Assembly: GCA_964372145.1 (NCBI GenBank)
Contig: CAYJPM010000001.1
Coordinates: 1-64,000, forward strand
Reading direction: 5' to 3'
Origin: CAKOSP01 sp964372145
Lineage (GTDB): Bacteria > Bacillota_I > Bacilli_A > RF39 > UBA660
DNA: 64,000 nt
Below are positions 35,921-44,262 of the stretch, in pieces. The notes beneath the pieces are model-generated. The model did no database searches. It had not been told where the DNA came from and worked only from the letters and a program-made list of their open reading frames with translations. The first letter of the stretch is position 1; each line of letters begins with the position of its first letter. Position numbers and translations under genes: made by a program.

Positions 35921-37255
35921 ATGAAATTGAATGAAATACAAGAGAAAATAATAAATTCTAACGATAACTTATTAGTAATCGCTGGTGCTGGATGTGGTAA
36001 AACAAAATGCATTATCGAAAAAGTAAATATTTTATTAAAATATATAAAACCAGAAGAAATATTAATAATATCATTTACTAATGAAACAGTTAATAATTTA
36101 AAAATAAAAATTAATAAAGATGTAAATATATTTACATTCCATAAATTATCTATAAATATATTAAAAAATAATAATTACGAGTATAAACTATGTAATGAAA
36201 ATTTATTGAAATATATAATTGATGAATATTTTATATCTATTATAAATAATACAAATATAAAAAAATTAAAATTATACTATTTAAGATTTAATTACAAAAA
36301 ATTACTATCATCAGAAAATATAAATAACTTAAAAAATACAATATATACATTCATAAAAATTATGCAATGCAACAATTATGATATTAACTATTTATATGAT
36401 TTGTACTATAATTCAAAAAACTATATAATATATGAAATTATAATAAATATATATAAGTTATATAATTATGAAAAAAGTAGCCAACAATTATTAGATTTAG
36501 ATGATTTAATAATTATTGCAAATAACATATCTAAAAATATAAAATTTAATTATAAATATATCTTTATTGATGAATTTCAAGACACATCAGAAATAAGATT
36601 TAATTTAATATATAATATATTTAACAATAGTAATTCTAAAATAAATTTTTTTGGTGATGATTATCAATCTATATACGCATTTTCTGGTTGTAAATTAGAT
36701 ATAATGCTAAATATACAAAATAAAATAACAGATATTAAAACTATAATTATGAATGAAAATTATAGATCAGATAACTATTTAATTCAAAAAGCTAATAAGT
36801 TTATAATTAAAAACAAAAAACAAATACCAAAAAAAATATATAGTAATATACATATAAATAACTCAATTAATTATATATATTATTCAAACATTTCTAATTC
36901 ATTTAATAAATTAATTGATAAAATAAAATATGAAACAAATGACATCATGATTCTTAGTAGATATAAACACGATTTTAAAGATATAACTACTAACTATAAA
37001 TGTTTAACTATCCATGAATCTAAAGGCTTAGAAGCAGATTATATTATAATATTAAATTTAACTAATAGTAGATATGGTTTTCCTTCTAAAATCAAAGATA
37101 ATAATATTCTAAAACCATTAAATACATTAAATGAAAATATAAAATATCCTGAAGAAAGAAGATTATTTTATGTAGCAGTAACAAGATGTAAAAAAAAGGT
37201 ATTTTTACTAATACCTTTTTCAAATAAATCAAAATTTATAAAAGAATTTAATTAA
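35921..37255 (+). CDS. Compact UvrD/Rep-like superfamily 1 helicase
   Basis: 444 residues, much shorter than UvrD/PcrA (about 700). All core motifs are present: Q-motif NEIQEKII, Walker A AGAGCGKT (about 21-28), Ia ISFTNETVNNLK, Walker B FIDEFQDTSE (about 217), III FGDDYQSIYAFSG, IV NYRSD, V TIHESKGLEADYIIILNL and VI PEERRLFYVAVTR. The 1B and 2B subdomains are greatly reduced. It is visibly more AT-rich than its neighbours, with runs of ATA, AAT and AAA codons. No ribosome site precedes the ATG; a TATTAT element ends eight bases before it. The role could be DNA repair or a mobile-element remnant; the sequence does not decide. Confidence 0.85.
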   Translation: MKLNEIQEKIINSNDNLLVIAGAGCGKTKCIIEKVNILLKYIKPEEILIISFTNETVNNLKIKINKDVNIFTFHKLSINILKNNNYEYKLCNENLLKYIIDEYFISIINNTNIKKLKLYYLRFNYKKLLSSENINNLKNTIYTFIKIMQCNNYDINYLYDLYYNSKNYIIYEIIINIYKLYNYEKSSQQLLDLDDLIIIANNISKNIKFNYKYIFIDEFQDTSEIRFNLIYNIFNNSNSKINFFGDDYQSIYAFSGCKLDIMLNIQNKITDIKTIIMNENYRSDNYLIQKANKFIIKNKKQIPKKIYSNIHINNSINYIYYSNISNSFNKLIDKIKYETNDIMILSRYKHDFKDITTNYKCLTIHESKGLEADYIIILNLTNSRYGFPSKIKDNNILKPLNTLNENIKYPEERRLFYVAVTRCKKKVFLLIPFSNKSKFIKEFN

Positions 37256-37266
37256 TTATTCTTTTT
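37240..37266. terminator. Possible bidirectional terminator between the helicase and typA
   Basis: AAAGAAT / ATTCTTT arms around an AT loop, covering both converging stop codons. The genes overlap by four bases. Confidence 0.45.
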
Positions 37267-39072
37267 ATTTCTAGAATCAAATTTCTTTCTTTCATCTGTA
37301 TTTAAAATTTTCTTTCTTAATCTTAAATTATTTGGAGTAATTTCTAATAATTCATCACTATTTAAGAATTCTAAAGAAGCTTCTAAAGATAATATTTTAG
37401 GTCTTTTTAATACTACCGTTTTATCAGCACTAGCTGCTCTAGTATTTGTTAATTGTTTACCTTTAACTATATTTACTGCTAAATCATTATCTTTATTACA
37501 TTCACCAATAATCATACCTTCATATACATCAGTTCCTGGTTCAATAAATAAAATACCTCTATCTTCTAAAGAGTTAGCAGCATAAGCAGTAGCTTTACCA
37601 TTTTCCATAGATACAAGTACACCAAGTTTTCTTTCAGCAAGAATGCCAGTTACATGTTTTTTATATTCACTAAATGTATGATTTAAAATACCATAACCTT
37701 TAGTTACTGTCATAAATTCAGTATTAAATCCAATTAACCCTCTTGAAGGTATTGAATAAATTAATCTGTTAATTTCACCTATCTTAGATACACTTATTAA
37801 ATCACCACCACGAGTCCCTAAACTTTCAATAACAGAACCCATCGCATCATCAGCAACTTCTATTTGTACATCTTCAAATGGTTCACATTTAACACCATCT
37901 ATTTCTTTTATAATAACTTCTGGTTTAGAAACTTGAAGTTCAAAACCTTCTCTTCTCATATTTTCAATTAATATTGATAAATGAAGTTCTCCTCTACCAG
38001 ATACTATCCAAGAATCATTACCAGTTTTTTCAACCTTTAATGAAACATCTTTTTGAGTTTCTCTAGTTAATCTTTCTTCTATTTTAGATGCAGTAACTGT
38101 TTTACCATCTTTACCAACAAATGGACTATTATTAGTCATAAATGTCATTTTTAAAGTTGGTTCATCAATTCTAAGTATAGGAAGAGCGCTTTCTTTTCCA
38201 ACATTACATAATGTTTCACCAACAGATATATCCATTAAACCAGCAACTGCTACGATATCTCCAGCTTCTGCTTCATTAATTTCAATTCTTTTAAGACCAA
38301 TAAAACCAAATAATTTTTGAATTCTAAAATCTTTTTTAGTTCCGTCTAATCTCATACAAGTAACCATTTCATTAACTTTAATCTTACCTGATTTAACTCT
38401 ACCAATACCAATTCTACCAACAAAGTCATTATAATCAAGTAAAGCAGGTTGAAATTGTAATATTCCATCCATATTTACATCTGGAGCTGGTATTTGATCT
38501 ATTACCATATCAAATAAAGGATTATAATCTTCATTTTGAGTATTTACATCTGGATCTAAACTACAAGTACCATTAATCGCAGATACATATGCTACTTTAA
38601 AATCAAGTTGATCATCAGTTGCATTTAAATCCATAAATAACTCTAATACTTCATCTACTACATGATTAACTCTAGCAGTTGGTTTATCTACTTTATTAAT
38701 TACTACTATTGGTTTAATATTAGCTTCTAAAGCTTTTTTAAGTACAAATCTAGTTTGAGGCATAGGTCCTTCATAAGCATCTACAACTAATAATACACCA
38801 TCAACCATGTTCATGATTCTTTCAACTTCTCCACCAAAATCAGCATGTCCTGGAGTATCTAAGATATTAATTCTATAGTCATTATAATTTAAAGCAGTTG
38901 TTTTTGCTAAAATTGTAATTCCTCTTTCTCTTTCTAAGTCATTTGAATCCATTGCTCTTTCACTTACAATTTCATTATCTCTAAAAGTATGACTTTTCTT
39001 AAGTAATTGATCCACTAGTGTTGTTTTTCCATGGTCTACATGGGCAATTATTGCTATGTTTCTTTTTTTCAT
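37252..39072 (-). CDS. typA: Translational GTPase TypA/BipA
   Basis: Ribosome-associated EF-G-like GTPase involved in 50S assembly and stress adaptation. The 606 residues carry G1 AHVDHGKTTL, RGITI (switch I), DTPGHADFGGEVER (G3) and NKVDKP (G4). The domain-V and C-terminal BipA region includes SRGLIGFNTEFMT and the conserved GTRGGDLI. The ATG at 39072 has AGAGGTAGG upstream. It has a strong promoter whose -35 is inside the terminator of the preceding gene. Confidence 0.97.
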   Translation of the reverse strand: MKKRNIAIIAHVDHGKTTLVDQLLKKSHTFRDNEIVSERAMDSNDLERERGITILAKTTALNYNDYRINILDTPGHADFGGEVERIMNMVDGVLLVVDAYEGPMPQTRFVLKKALEANIKPIVVINKVDKPTARVNHVVDEVLELFMDLNATDDQLDFKVAYVSAINGTCSLDPDVNTQNEDYNPLFDMVIDQIPAPDVNMDGILQFQPALLDYNDFVGRIGIGRVKSGKIKVNEMVTCMRLDGTKKDFRIQKLFGFIGLKRIEINEAEAGDIVAVAGLMDISVGETLCNVGKESALPILRIDEPTLKMTFMTNNSPFVGKDGKTVTASKIEERLTRETQKDVSLKVEKTGNDSWIVSGRGELHLSILIENMRREGFELQVSKPEVIIKEIDGVKCEPFEDVQIEVADDAMGSVIESLGTRGGDLISVSKIGEINRLIYSIPSRGLIGFNTEFMTVTKGYGILNHTFSEYKKHVTGILAERKLGVLVSMENGKATAYAANSLEDRGILFIEPGTDVYEGMIIGECNKDNDLAVNIVKGKQLTNTRAASADKTVVLKRPKILSLEASLEFLNSDELLEITPNNLRLRKKILNTDERKKFDSRNKKNN

Positions 39073-39100
39073 ATTCCTACCTCTTTTTCACACATGAGTG

Positions 39101-39129
39101 ATTATACCATAAAAAAAGGAAATAACCAA
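39101..39129 (-). promoter_or_regulatory. typA promoter, embedded in the preceding terminator
   Basis: TTGGTT, 17 bases, TATAAT. The TTGG lies in the loop of the hairpin at 39111-39141; the 3' arm and T run form the spacer. Confidence 0.75.
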
Positions 39130-39141
39130 GTTATTTCCTTA
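39111..39141 (-). terminator. Terminator of the ClpX-like gene
   Basis: Strong stem AAGGAAATAAC / GTTATTTCCTT followed by seven T residues on the minus strand, overlapping the stop codon. Confidence 0.9.
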
Positions 39142-40599
39142 ATTTTGAGCACTTCTTACTTTACTTATTCCTAAAACATTTTTAGTTTCTACACTATAAA
39201 CTAATTTTAACTTATTATCTTCTTCAGTTATATCATAAATACATATACTAGTTACATCATTATAACATTCCAATATATAGTATATTTCAGAGAATAAATT
39301 ACTTACTATTCCATCTAAAGATCTAGCTCCTGTATTAAGTTCTAAAGCTTTTTCTGCTATTTTTTCACATATATTATAATCAATGTGTAAATCAACATTA
39401 TTATCACCTGCTATAGCATAATACTTCATTAAAGGACTAGTCTCAATATCAATTAATAAATTATATAAATCTTCTTTTACTAATTTTTTAAGCCCAATAA
39501 CACTAGTTAACCTACCAATATATTCAGGTGAAAAACCAGCATCTAATAAATCTTGAGTAGATAAATCCAATCTGACTGGATCATACTTTTCTATTGAAAT
39601 AGTATTAAATCCTAAAGATTGTTTGTTTTTTTCTTTAATTTTTTTGCTATATAAATTAGCTAAAGCTCCGATAGATACTGTAGTTAATAAATTAGTATTA
39701 AAATTCACTTTATTCTTACCAACAATAATAGAATAACTACTACCCTCTAATATACAAAGAAGATCATTTATAACATCTTTATTAAATTCACTATCACTAT
39801 GATTAGTTAACTTTTTATCGATTTCATTAAATACAACAATTCCTTTTTGAGCTAACTCTACGTCACCACCTGCTGCATCAACTAATTTAACAAATATATT
39901 TTCTATATCAGCACCCTTATATCCCGCTACTGTATAACGCGTCATATCTTCTATTACAATAGGTATATTTAAATGTTTAGCAATGACTTTAAGTATATAA
40001 GTTTTACCTACACCTGATGGACCATGTATAAATATATTTGCTTTATAATCATTTTTAACTCCATTATCTATGTTACCATATTTATAATTCATATATATGG
40101 CACTAATAATATCTTTAACAGCACCATCTTGAAATTTAACACTTCTAAGTACATCTTTTACTAACGCATCTATTTTAGGTAATTTATTTTCATCTTCTGT
40201 ACTAATTAAATTTACATACTCACTATACATTTCATCAATATTACATTCAAGATCAATATCTTGTATCTCTTCAACAGTAACCTCACCTGTTTTAATATTC
40301 ACATTATTATAAAAATCTTTGTAATAATCAAACATTTTATGAACCACTAACATTTTTTCATATACTGGATATATTTTATTATCTCTAAAATCTATTACTT
40401 GATAATAATTAAAATTAACCTCGGGATTTTCTAAATATTTGTCCAGTGAAATATAATTATCGTTACTACCAGATTCATAAAAAATATTATTATTGTCAAT
40501 TTCACCAATTAATACTTTTTTTAATTTAAATGTGTAAATATCACCTTTGCCTAATATAAATTCATATAAATATGCAAATTTACTATCGTGTTTTATCAT
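39139..40599 (-). CDS. Divergent ClpX-like AAA+ ATPase
   Basis: 486 residues. The AAA+ core (about 150-450) matches ClpX: Walker A GPSGVGKT (193-200), pore loop GYKG (226-229, GYVG in ClpX), and IENIFVKLVDAAGGDVELAQKGIV. Walker B reads VFNEID (256-261), so Asn replaces the usual first Asp while the catalytic Glu is kept. QSLGFN (328-332) resembles the [LI]GF loop by which ClpX docks on ClpP. The sensor-2 motif is GARSLD. The ClpX zinc-finger domain is absent; residues 1-140 are an unrelated beta-rich region. AGGG precedes the ATG. It is likely a specialised unfoldase; the substrate is unknown. Confidence 0.85.
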   Translation of the reverse strand: MIKHDSKFAYLYEFILGKGDIYTFKLKKVLIGEIDNNNIFYESGSNDNYISLDKYLENPEVNFNYYQVIDFRDNKIYPVYEKMLVVHKMFDYYKDFYNNVNIKTGEVTVEEIQDIDLECNIDEMYSEYVNLISTEDENKLPKIDALVKDVLRSVKFQDGAVKDIISAIYMNYKYGNIDNGVKNDYKANIFIHGPSGVGKTYILKVIAKHLNIPIVIEDMTRYTVAGYKGADIENIFVKLVDAAGGDVELAQKGIVVFNEIDKKLTNHSDSEFNKDVINDLLCILEGSSYSIIVGKNKVNFNTNLLTTVSIGALANLYSKKIKEKNKQSLGFNTISIEKYDPVRLDLSTQDLLDAGFSPEYIGRLTSVIGLKKLVKEDLYNLLIDIETSPLMKYYAIAGDNNVDLHIDYNICEKIAEKALELNTGARSLDGIVSNLFSEIYYILECYNDVTSICIYDITEEDNKLKLVYSVETKNVLGISKVRSAQN

Positions 40600-40620
40600 A
40601 AACCCTCCATAATTGAGTTT

Positions 40621-40649
40621 ATTATAACTAAATATATATTTTATTACAA
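40621..40649 (-). promoter_or_regulatory. Promoter of the ClpX-like gene
   Basis: TTGTAA, 17 bases, TATAAT on the minus strand, just after the T run of the upstream terminator. Confidence 0.75.
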
Positions 40650-40650
40650 G

Positions 40651-40675
40651 AAAAAAACTTAAATATATTTAAGTT
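40651..40675 (-). terminator. Terminator of the RNA methyltransferase gene
   Basis: ACTTAAATA / TATTTAAGT stem followed by seven T residues on the minus strand. Confidence 0.8.
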
Positions 40676-40678
40676 CCT

Positions 40679-41539
40679 CTATTTTTCCCACTTAGTTGTT
40701 ACACCACAAGGAAGTATTAAATTATTATTAGTAATATTAAGACCTATTTCATCGGTACTAAATTTACCTTTATTCTTAATATTTAATTTTAATAAATTTT
40801 CAACTATAGTACCAGAGTAACCAGCACTATAAGTGTTTACTAACATAAATAAAGCATCATCACTTAACAGTTTACTACAAAGTTCAATAAGTTCATTAAT
40901 ATTATTCTCAAATGTCCAAATCTCACCATTAGCACCTTTTCCATAACTAGGAGGATCCATTACAATTCCATCGTACTTATTCCCTCTTCTTATTTCTCTT
41001 TTAACAAATTTTAAAACATCATCTGTAAGATATCGAATATTTTTATCTTCTAATTTATTTAAATAAACATTTTCTTTACACCATTCATTCATACCTTTAG
41101 ATGAATCAACATGTACTACATCTGCTCCTGCATATAAAGCTGCTACAGTAGCACCACCTGTATAACCAAATAAATTAAGAACCTTAACACTTCTACCAGC
41201 ATTACTTACTTTATCTATAATATAATCCCAATTAACAGCTTGTTCAGGAAATAAACCAGTATGCTTAAATCCCATTTGTTTTAAATTAAATTTTAAATTT
41301 TTATAACTAACTATCCATCTATCAGGAACTCTTTTAAAATTTTCCCAAGATCCCCCACCTTTATTACTACGATTATATTTAGCATTTATAGTATCTTTGT
41401 ATATTTTAGACAAATCTCCTTTATTCCATATAATTTCAGGACTAGGTCTAAGTAAAATAATATTATTCCATCTTTCTAACTTTTCACCATTTGATGCATC
41501 TATTATTTCATAATCTTTCCAATCACTTGCTACTTTCAT
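40679..41539 (-). CDS. Class I SAM-dependent methyltransferase, RlmI/RlmK-like
   Basis: 287 residues. The SAM site is VLNLFGYTGGATVAALYAGA, followed by VVHVDSSKGMNEWCKENVYLN and the catalytic-strand motif IVMDPPSYGKG. These are features of the YccW/RlmI type of 23S rRNA cytosine-C5 methyltransferase, but the N-terminal PUA domain is missing and the catalytic cysteine cannot be confirmed. The target could be RNA or another substrate. I start at the ATG at 41539 because AGGAGATATAGT directly precedes it. Monocistronic, with its own promoter and terminator. Confidence 0.85.
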   Translation of the reverse strand: MKVASDWKDYEIIDASNGEKLERWNNIILLRPSPEIIWNKGDLSKIYKDTINAKYNRSNKGGGSWENFKRVPDRWIVSYKNLKFNLKQMGFKHTGLFPEQAVNWDYIIDKVSNAGRSVKVLNLFGYTGGATVAALYAGADVVHVDSSKGMNEWCKENVYLNKLEDKNIRYLTDDVLKFVKREIRRGNKYDGIVMDPPSYGKGANGEIWTFENNINELIELCSKLLSDDALFMLVNTYSAGYSGTIVENLLKLNIKNKGKFSTDEIGLNITNNNLILPCGVTTKWEK

Positions 41540-41560
41540 ACTATATCTCCTTTTTTTATT

Positions 41561-41589
41561 ATTATACATAAAAAAACTAACCTTTACAA
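41561..41589 (-). promoter_or_regulatory. Promoter of the methyltransferase gene, embedded in the murC terminator
   Basis: TTGTAA, 17 bases, TATAAT. TTGTAA is the loop of the murC terminator hairpin; the 3' arm and T run make the spacer. Confidence 0.75.
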
Positions 41590-41599
41590 GTTAGTTAAT
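41574..41599 (-). terminator. Terminator downstream of murC
   Basis: AACTAAC / GTTAGTT stem with loop TTGTAAAG and seven T residues on the minus strand. Confidence 0.85.
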
Positions 41600-41647
41600 A
41601 TCTTTTATATAATTAAGTAATGCTTTTTTTAAATCAATCTTTTCCAT
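41591..41647 (-). CDS. Possible 18-codon small ORF between murC and its terminator
   Basis: ATG (41647, or 41653 with MF added) preceded by GAGAGTG reads MEKIDLKKALLNYIKDIN and stops inside the terminator hairpin. It is amphipathic and Lys-rich. It could be a real small peptide, the tail of an eroded gene or chance; nothing else supports expression. Confidence 0.25.
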   Translation of the reverse strand: MEKIDLKKALLNYIKDIN

Positions 41648-41688
41648 AAACATCACTCTCAAAAATTGTATCATATTTACCACATTAA

Positions 41689-43008
41689 TTATACTAGAAC
41701 TTTATCTAAAATATCCTTATAAGCATCAATTAGTTTGTCCACATAAGCACAGCTCATAAATACTACAACACTGTCTTTATAACTAGATAACTTATCAATA
41801 GTACTTACATCTATTAACTCTGCCTCATCCACTTTATCCACTATTAAGCTTGAATTAACACCAGGATAATCTTCTTGTTTTTCTCTATTTGAATCTATTT
41901 CCGTTAAAAATGTTTTATCAGCAAGTTTAAACACTTCAATAAAATCATCTAAAAAATCAACAGTTCTAGAATATGTATTAGGTTTAAATACCGCTACTAT
42001 TTTCTTATTAGGGTACTTTTGTTTAGCAGCCAACAAAGTAGCTTTAATCTCCGTTGGATGATGTGCATAATCATCTATAATAACAGCATCATCTACAAAA
42101 GTTTCAACAAATCTTCTAGCAGCATTCTTAAAAGTTAATAACTTATCAGAAATCACTTCATTAGATAAACCTAATCTTCTTAAAAGAATAATCGCACTAG
42201 TTGTATTAAGTACCATATGTTCTCCATATAAAGGAACATCATAATTACCTATAAATTCATTATCTTCATACAAATCAAAGTTAGAACCATTAGTATTAAG
42301 TTTCAAATTTTTAATAACAACATCATTATCATTATTAAAACCATATAAAATTTTATTTGTTTTGAAATTCATCTTTTTAACTTCTAAATTATCTCCATAA
42401 GCAACTACTAATTCTTTAGTTTGATTAGCAAATGTTTCAAAAGTATTTCTAATATCATCTATATCTTTATAACATTCCATATGTTCTTCTTCAATATTAG
42501 TTATAATAGAATATTTAGGTTTATATATACTAAAATGCTTATTAAATTCATCACTTTCCACAACAAAATATTTATTATCATTAGATGCTTTACCATCACC
42601 TGCTCCAATAAAATAATTACATCCAATAGTACTTTCTAAAACATGTTTAACTATAGATGAAGTTGTAGTCTTACCATGAGTACCACTTACACCAATAGTA
42701 TCAAACATATCTATTACTTCAGATATAATTTCATTATATTTTTTTATTACTAAACCAGCTTCTTTAGCTCTAACAATCTCTGGGTGATTATCAGGTAAAG
42801 CTCTACTATGAGTAACAATTAAATCTTTATCCAGTTCTAAAGAATTATCATAATAAATAGAAATATTTCTATCAACTAAACCTTTCTCAGTAAATTTATA
42901 ATCTTTTACATCATCATAACCACTTACATTATTACCTAAATCATTTAATATTTGAGCAAGAGTTGACATACCTGCTCCTTTTATACCTAAACAATAATAT
43001 TTTTTCAT
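41689..43008 (-). CDS. murC: UDP-N-acetylmuramate-L-alanine ligase
   Basis: Adds L-Ala to UDP-MurNAc using ATP, the first step of the peptidoglycan stem peptide. The 439 residues contain the Rossmann start YYCLGIKGAGMSTLAQIL, ATP loop GVSGTHGKTTTSSIVKHV, EEEHMECYK and DDYAHHPTEIKATL. AGAAGGTG precedes the ATG. It supports a walled cell. Confidence 0.96.
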   Translation of the reverse strand: MKKYYCLGIKGAGMSTLAQILNDLGNNVSGYDDVKDYKFTEKGLVDRNISIYYDNSLELDKDLIVTHSRALPDNHPEIVRAKEAGLVIKKYNEIISEVIDMFDTIGVSGTHGKTTTSSIVKHVLESTIGCNYFIGAGDGKASNDNKYFVVESDEFNKHFSIYKPKYSIITNIEEEHMECYKDIDDIRNTFETFANQTKELVVAYGDNLEVKKMNFKTNKILYGFNNDNDVVIKNLKLNTNGSNFDLYEDNEFIGNYDVPLYGEHMVLNTTSAIILLRRLGLSNEVISDKLLTFKNAARRFVETFVDDAVIIDDYAHHPTEIKATLLAAKQKYPNKKIVAVFKPNTYSRTVDFLDDFIEVFKLADKTFLTEIDSNREKQEDYPGVNSSLIVDKVDEAELIDVSTIDKLSSYKDSVVVFMSCAYVDKLIDAYKDILDKVLV

Positions 43009-43032
43009 ATATACACCTTCTTCAATAAATAT

Positions 43033-43062
43033 ATTATAACATATAAAAACTAACTATTACCA
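43033..43062 (-). promoter_or_regulatory. Candidate murC promoter overlapping the tRNA-Arg terminator
   Basis: TATAAT with TGGTAA 18 bases upstream. The TGGTAA spans the loop of the preceding hairpin. The -35 match is weaker than in typA. Confidence 0.5.
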
Positions 43063-43072
43063 GTTAGTTATA
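43046..43072 (-). terminator. Terminator after tRNA-Arg(CCT)
   Basis: AACTAACT / AGTTAGTT stem with loop GGTAAT and five T residues on the minus strand. Confidence 0.8.
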
Positions 43073-43080
43073 TAATAATT

Positions 43081-43155
43081 TGGCGTTCCCAACTAGAATC
43101 GAACTAGTAACTAATTCTTAGGAGGAACTTGTTATATCCATTTAACTATGGGAAC
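43081..43155 (-). tRNA. tRNA-Arg (anticodon CCT)
   Basis: Acceptor GTTCCCA/TGGGAAC, anticodon stem AGTTC/GAATT with loop CTCCTAA, T-loop TTCGATT, encoded CCA. It lies 3 bases after the HD-protein stop codon, so it is probably processed from that transcript. Confidence 0.92.
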
Positions 43156-43158
43156 ACA

Positions 43159-43641
43159 CTACTTAACAAAAATAAAATTGAATAAAAAACAAGTGTATAT
43201 TCCTGCTTTTAAAGGCATTTTATACCTTAAACATTCATATATAGCTACTATCTTATCAGATAATGTTACATTTAAACTAATCATATTAGTTGGTAACACT
43301 ACACTAAAAGGAAACATATGAGCCACGATTGCATTATATTGTTTATTATTTATTTTAAATATTTTTTTTGCATTCCTAGCGGCTACCTTAGGATGTTGAA
43401 TTAAACTAACTTTATTAATCAATTCATCATTTATATAAAAATCATGTAATAAAGCTGCCCTTGTAGTTTCAACTAATTGTTTAGATTTAAATTTCTTAGC
43501 TATCATATATGAAACTTTAGCTACATTTAAAGAATGTTCAAGTCTAGAAATACCATGATGATTTTCATCTTTCATCTTAATAAATTTATCATTTTTGATA
43601 ATATCAGATATTATATTATTAAATTCTATTTTTTTATTCAT
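43159..43641 (-). CDS. HD-domain protein
   Basis: 160 residues of the HD metal-dependent phosphohydrolase superfamily. SRLEHSLNVAKVSYMIAKKF gives the first His, and AALLHDFYI the HD pair; VTLSDKIVAIYECLRY supplies the final Asp. Related small HD proteins act on nucleotides, but the substrate here is not evident. It is followed after 3 bases by tRNA-Arg(CCT), an unusual close coupling. Confidence 0.85.
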   Translation of the reverse strand: MNKKIEFNNIISDIIKNDKFIKMKDENHHGISRLEHSLNVAKVSYMIAKKFKSKQLVETTRAALLHDFYINDELINKVSLIQHPKVAARNAKKIFKINNKQYNAIVAHMFPFSVVLPTNMISLNVTLSDKIVAIYECLRYKMPLKAGIYTCFLFNFIFVK

Positions 43642-43679
43642 TAATTTTTCTAACCTCTTTATTAAACATTATATCACTA

Positions 43680-44189
43680 TTATTTATTTTTACCACTATT
43701 TTCTTCTAATAACTTCAAAATTTTCTTTTGATTTTTCTGTAATTCTTCAACATGATCATATAAAGCTTCTAAAATTAGTTCACTTTTTAAATCAGTTTTA
43801 TAATCATTATGATTTCTTCTTCTTTCTCTTTCAGTTTCTCTATTTTGACTCATCATAATAATCGGAGCTTGTAAAGCTGCTATACAAGATAATAATAAAT
43901 TAAGCAATATAAAAGGAAAACTATCTAACTCAATTACAAATACATTTATTAATATCCACGATATCAAAAATATAATAAAACAAATAATAAATGTCCAACT
44001 ACCTGCTACTCTAGTCATTAAGTCGGCCATCTTTTGACCACATGTTTTATTTGCTTCATCTTCTTTATCAACATCTATTGCTATACCTTCATCTAATATC
44101 ATATCTAAAAGAGCGTCATCATCAATTGTTTCTAAATCTTTATTAATTAGTATTTTTGCTATTTCTTTTTTTGTTTTCTTCTTTGCCAT
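43680..44189 (-). CDS. DUF1003 family membrane protein
   Basis: 169 residues. The DUF1003 core is ADLMTRVAGSWTFIICFIIFLISWILIN, then SFPFILLNLLLSCIAALQAPIIMMSQNR, giving two membrane helices, followed by a charged C-terminal coiled coil (ETERERRRNHNDYKTDLKSELILEALYDHVEELQKN shape). The family is widespread and its function is not established. TTGGAG precedes the ATG. Confidence 0.88.
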   Translation of the reverse strand: MAKKKTKKEIAKILINKDLETIDDDALLDMILDEGIAIDVDKEDEANKTCGQKMADLMTRVAGSWTFIICFIIFLISWILINVFVIELDSFPFILLNLLLSCIAALQAPIIMMSQNRETERERRRNHNDYKTDLKSELILEALYDHVEELQKNQKKILKLLEENSGKNK

Positions 44190-44262
44190 AGTTATTCTCC
44201 AATTCTATTAATAGTATATCAAATTTTAATTTTTTTGGAAGTTAATTAGTTTATATTTTACA

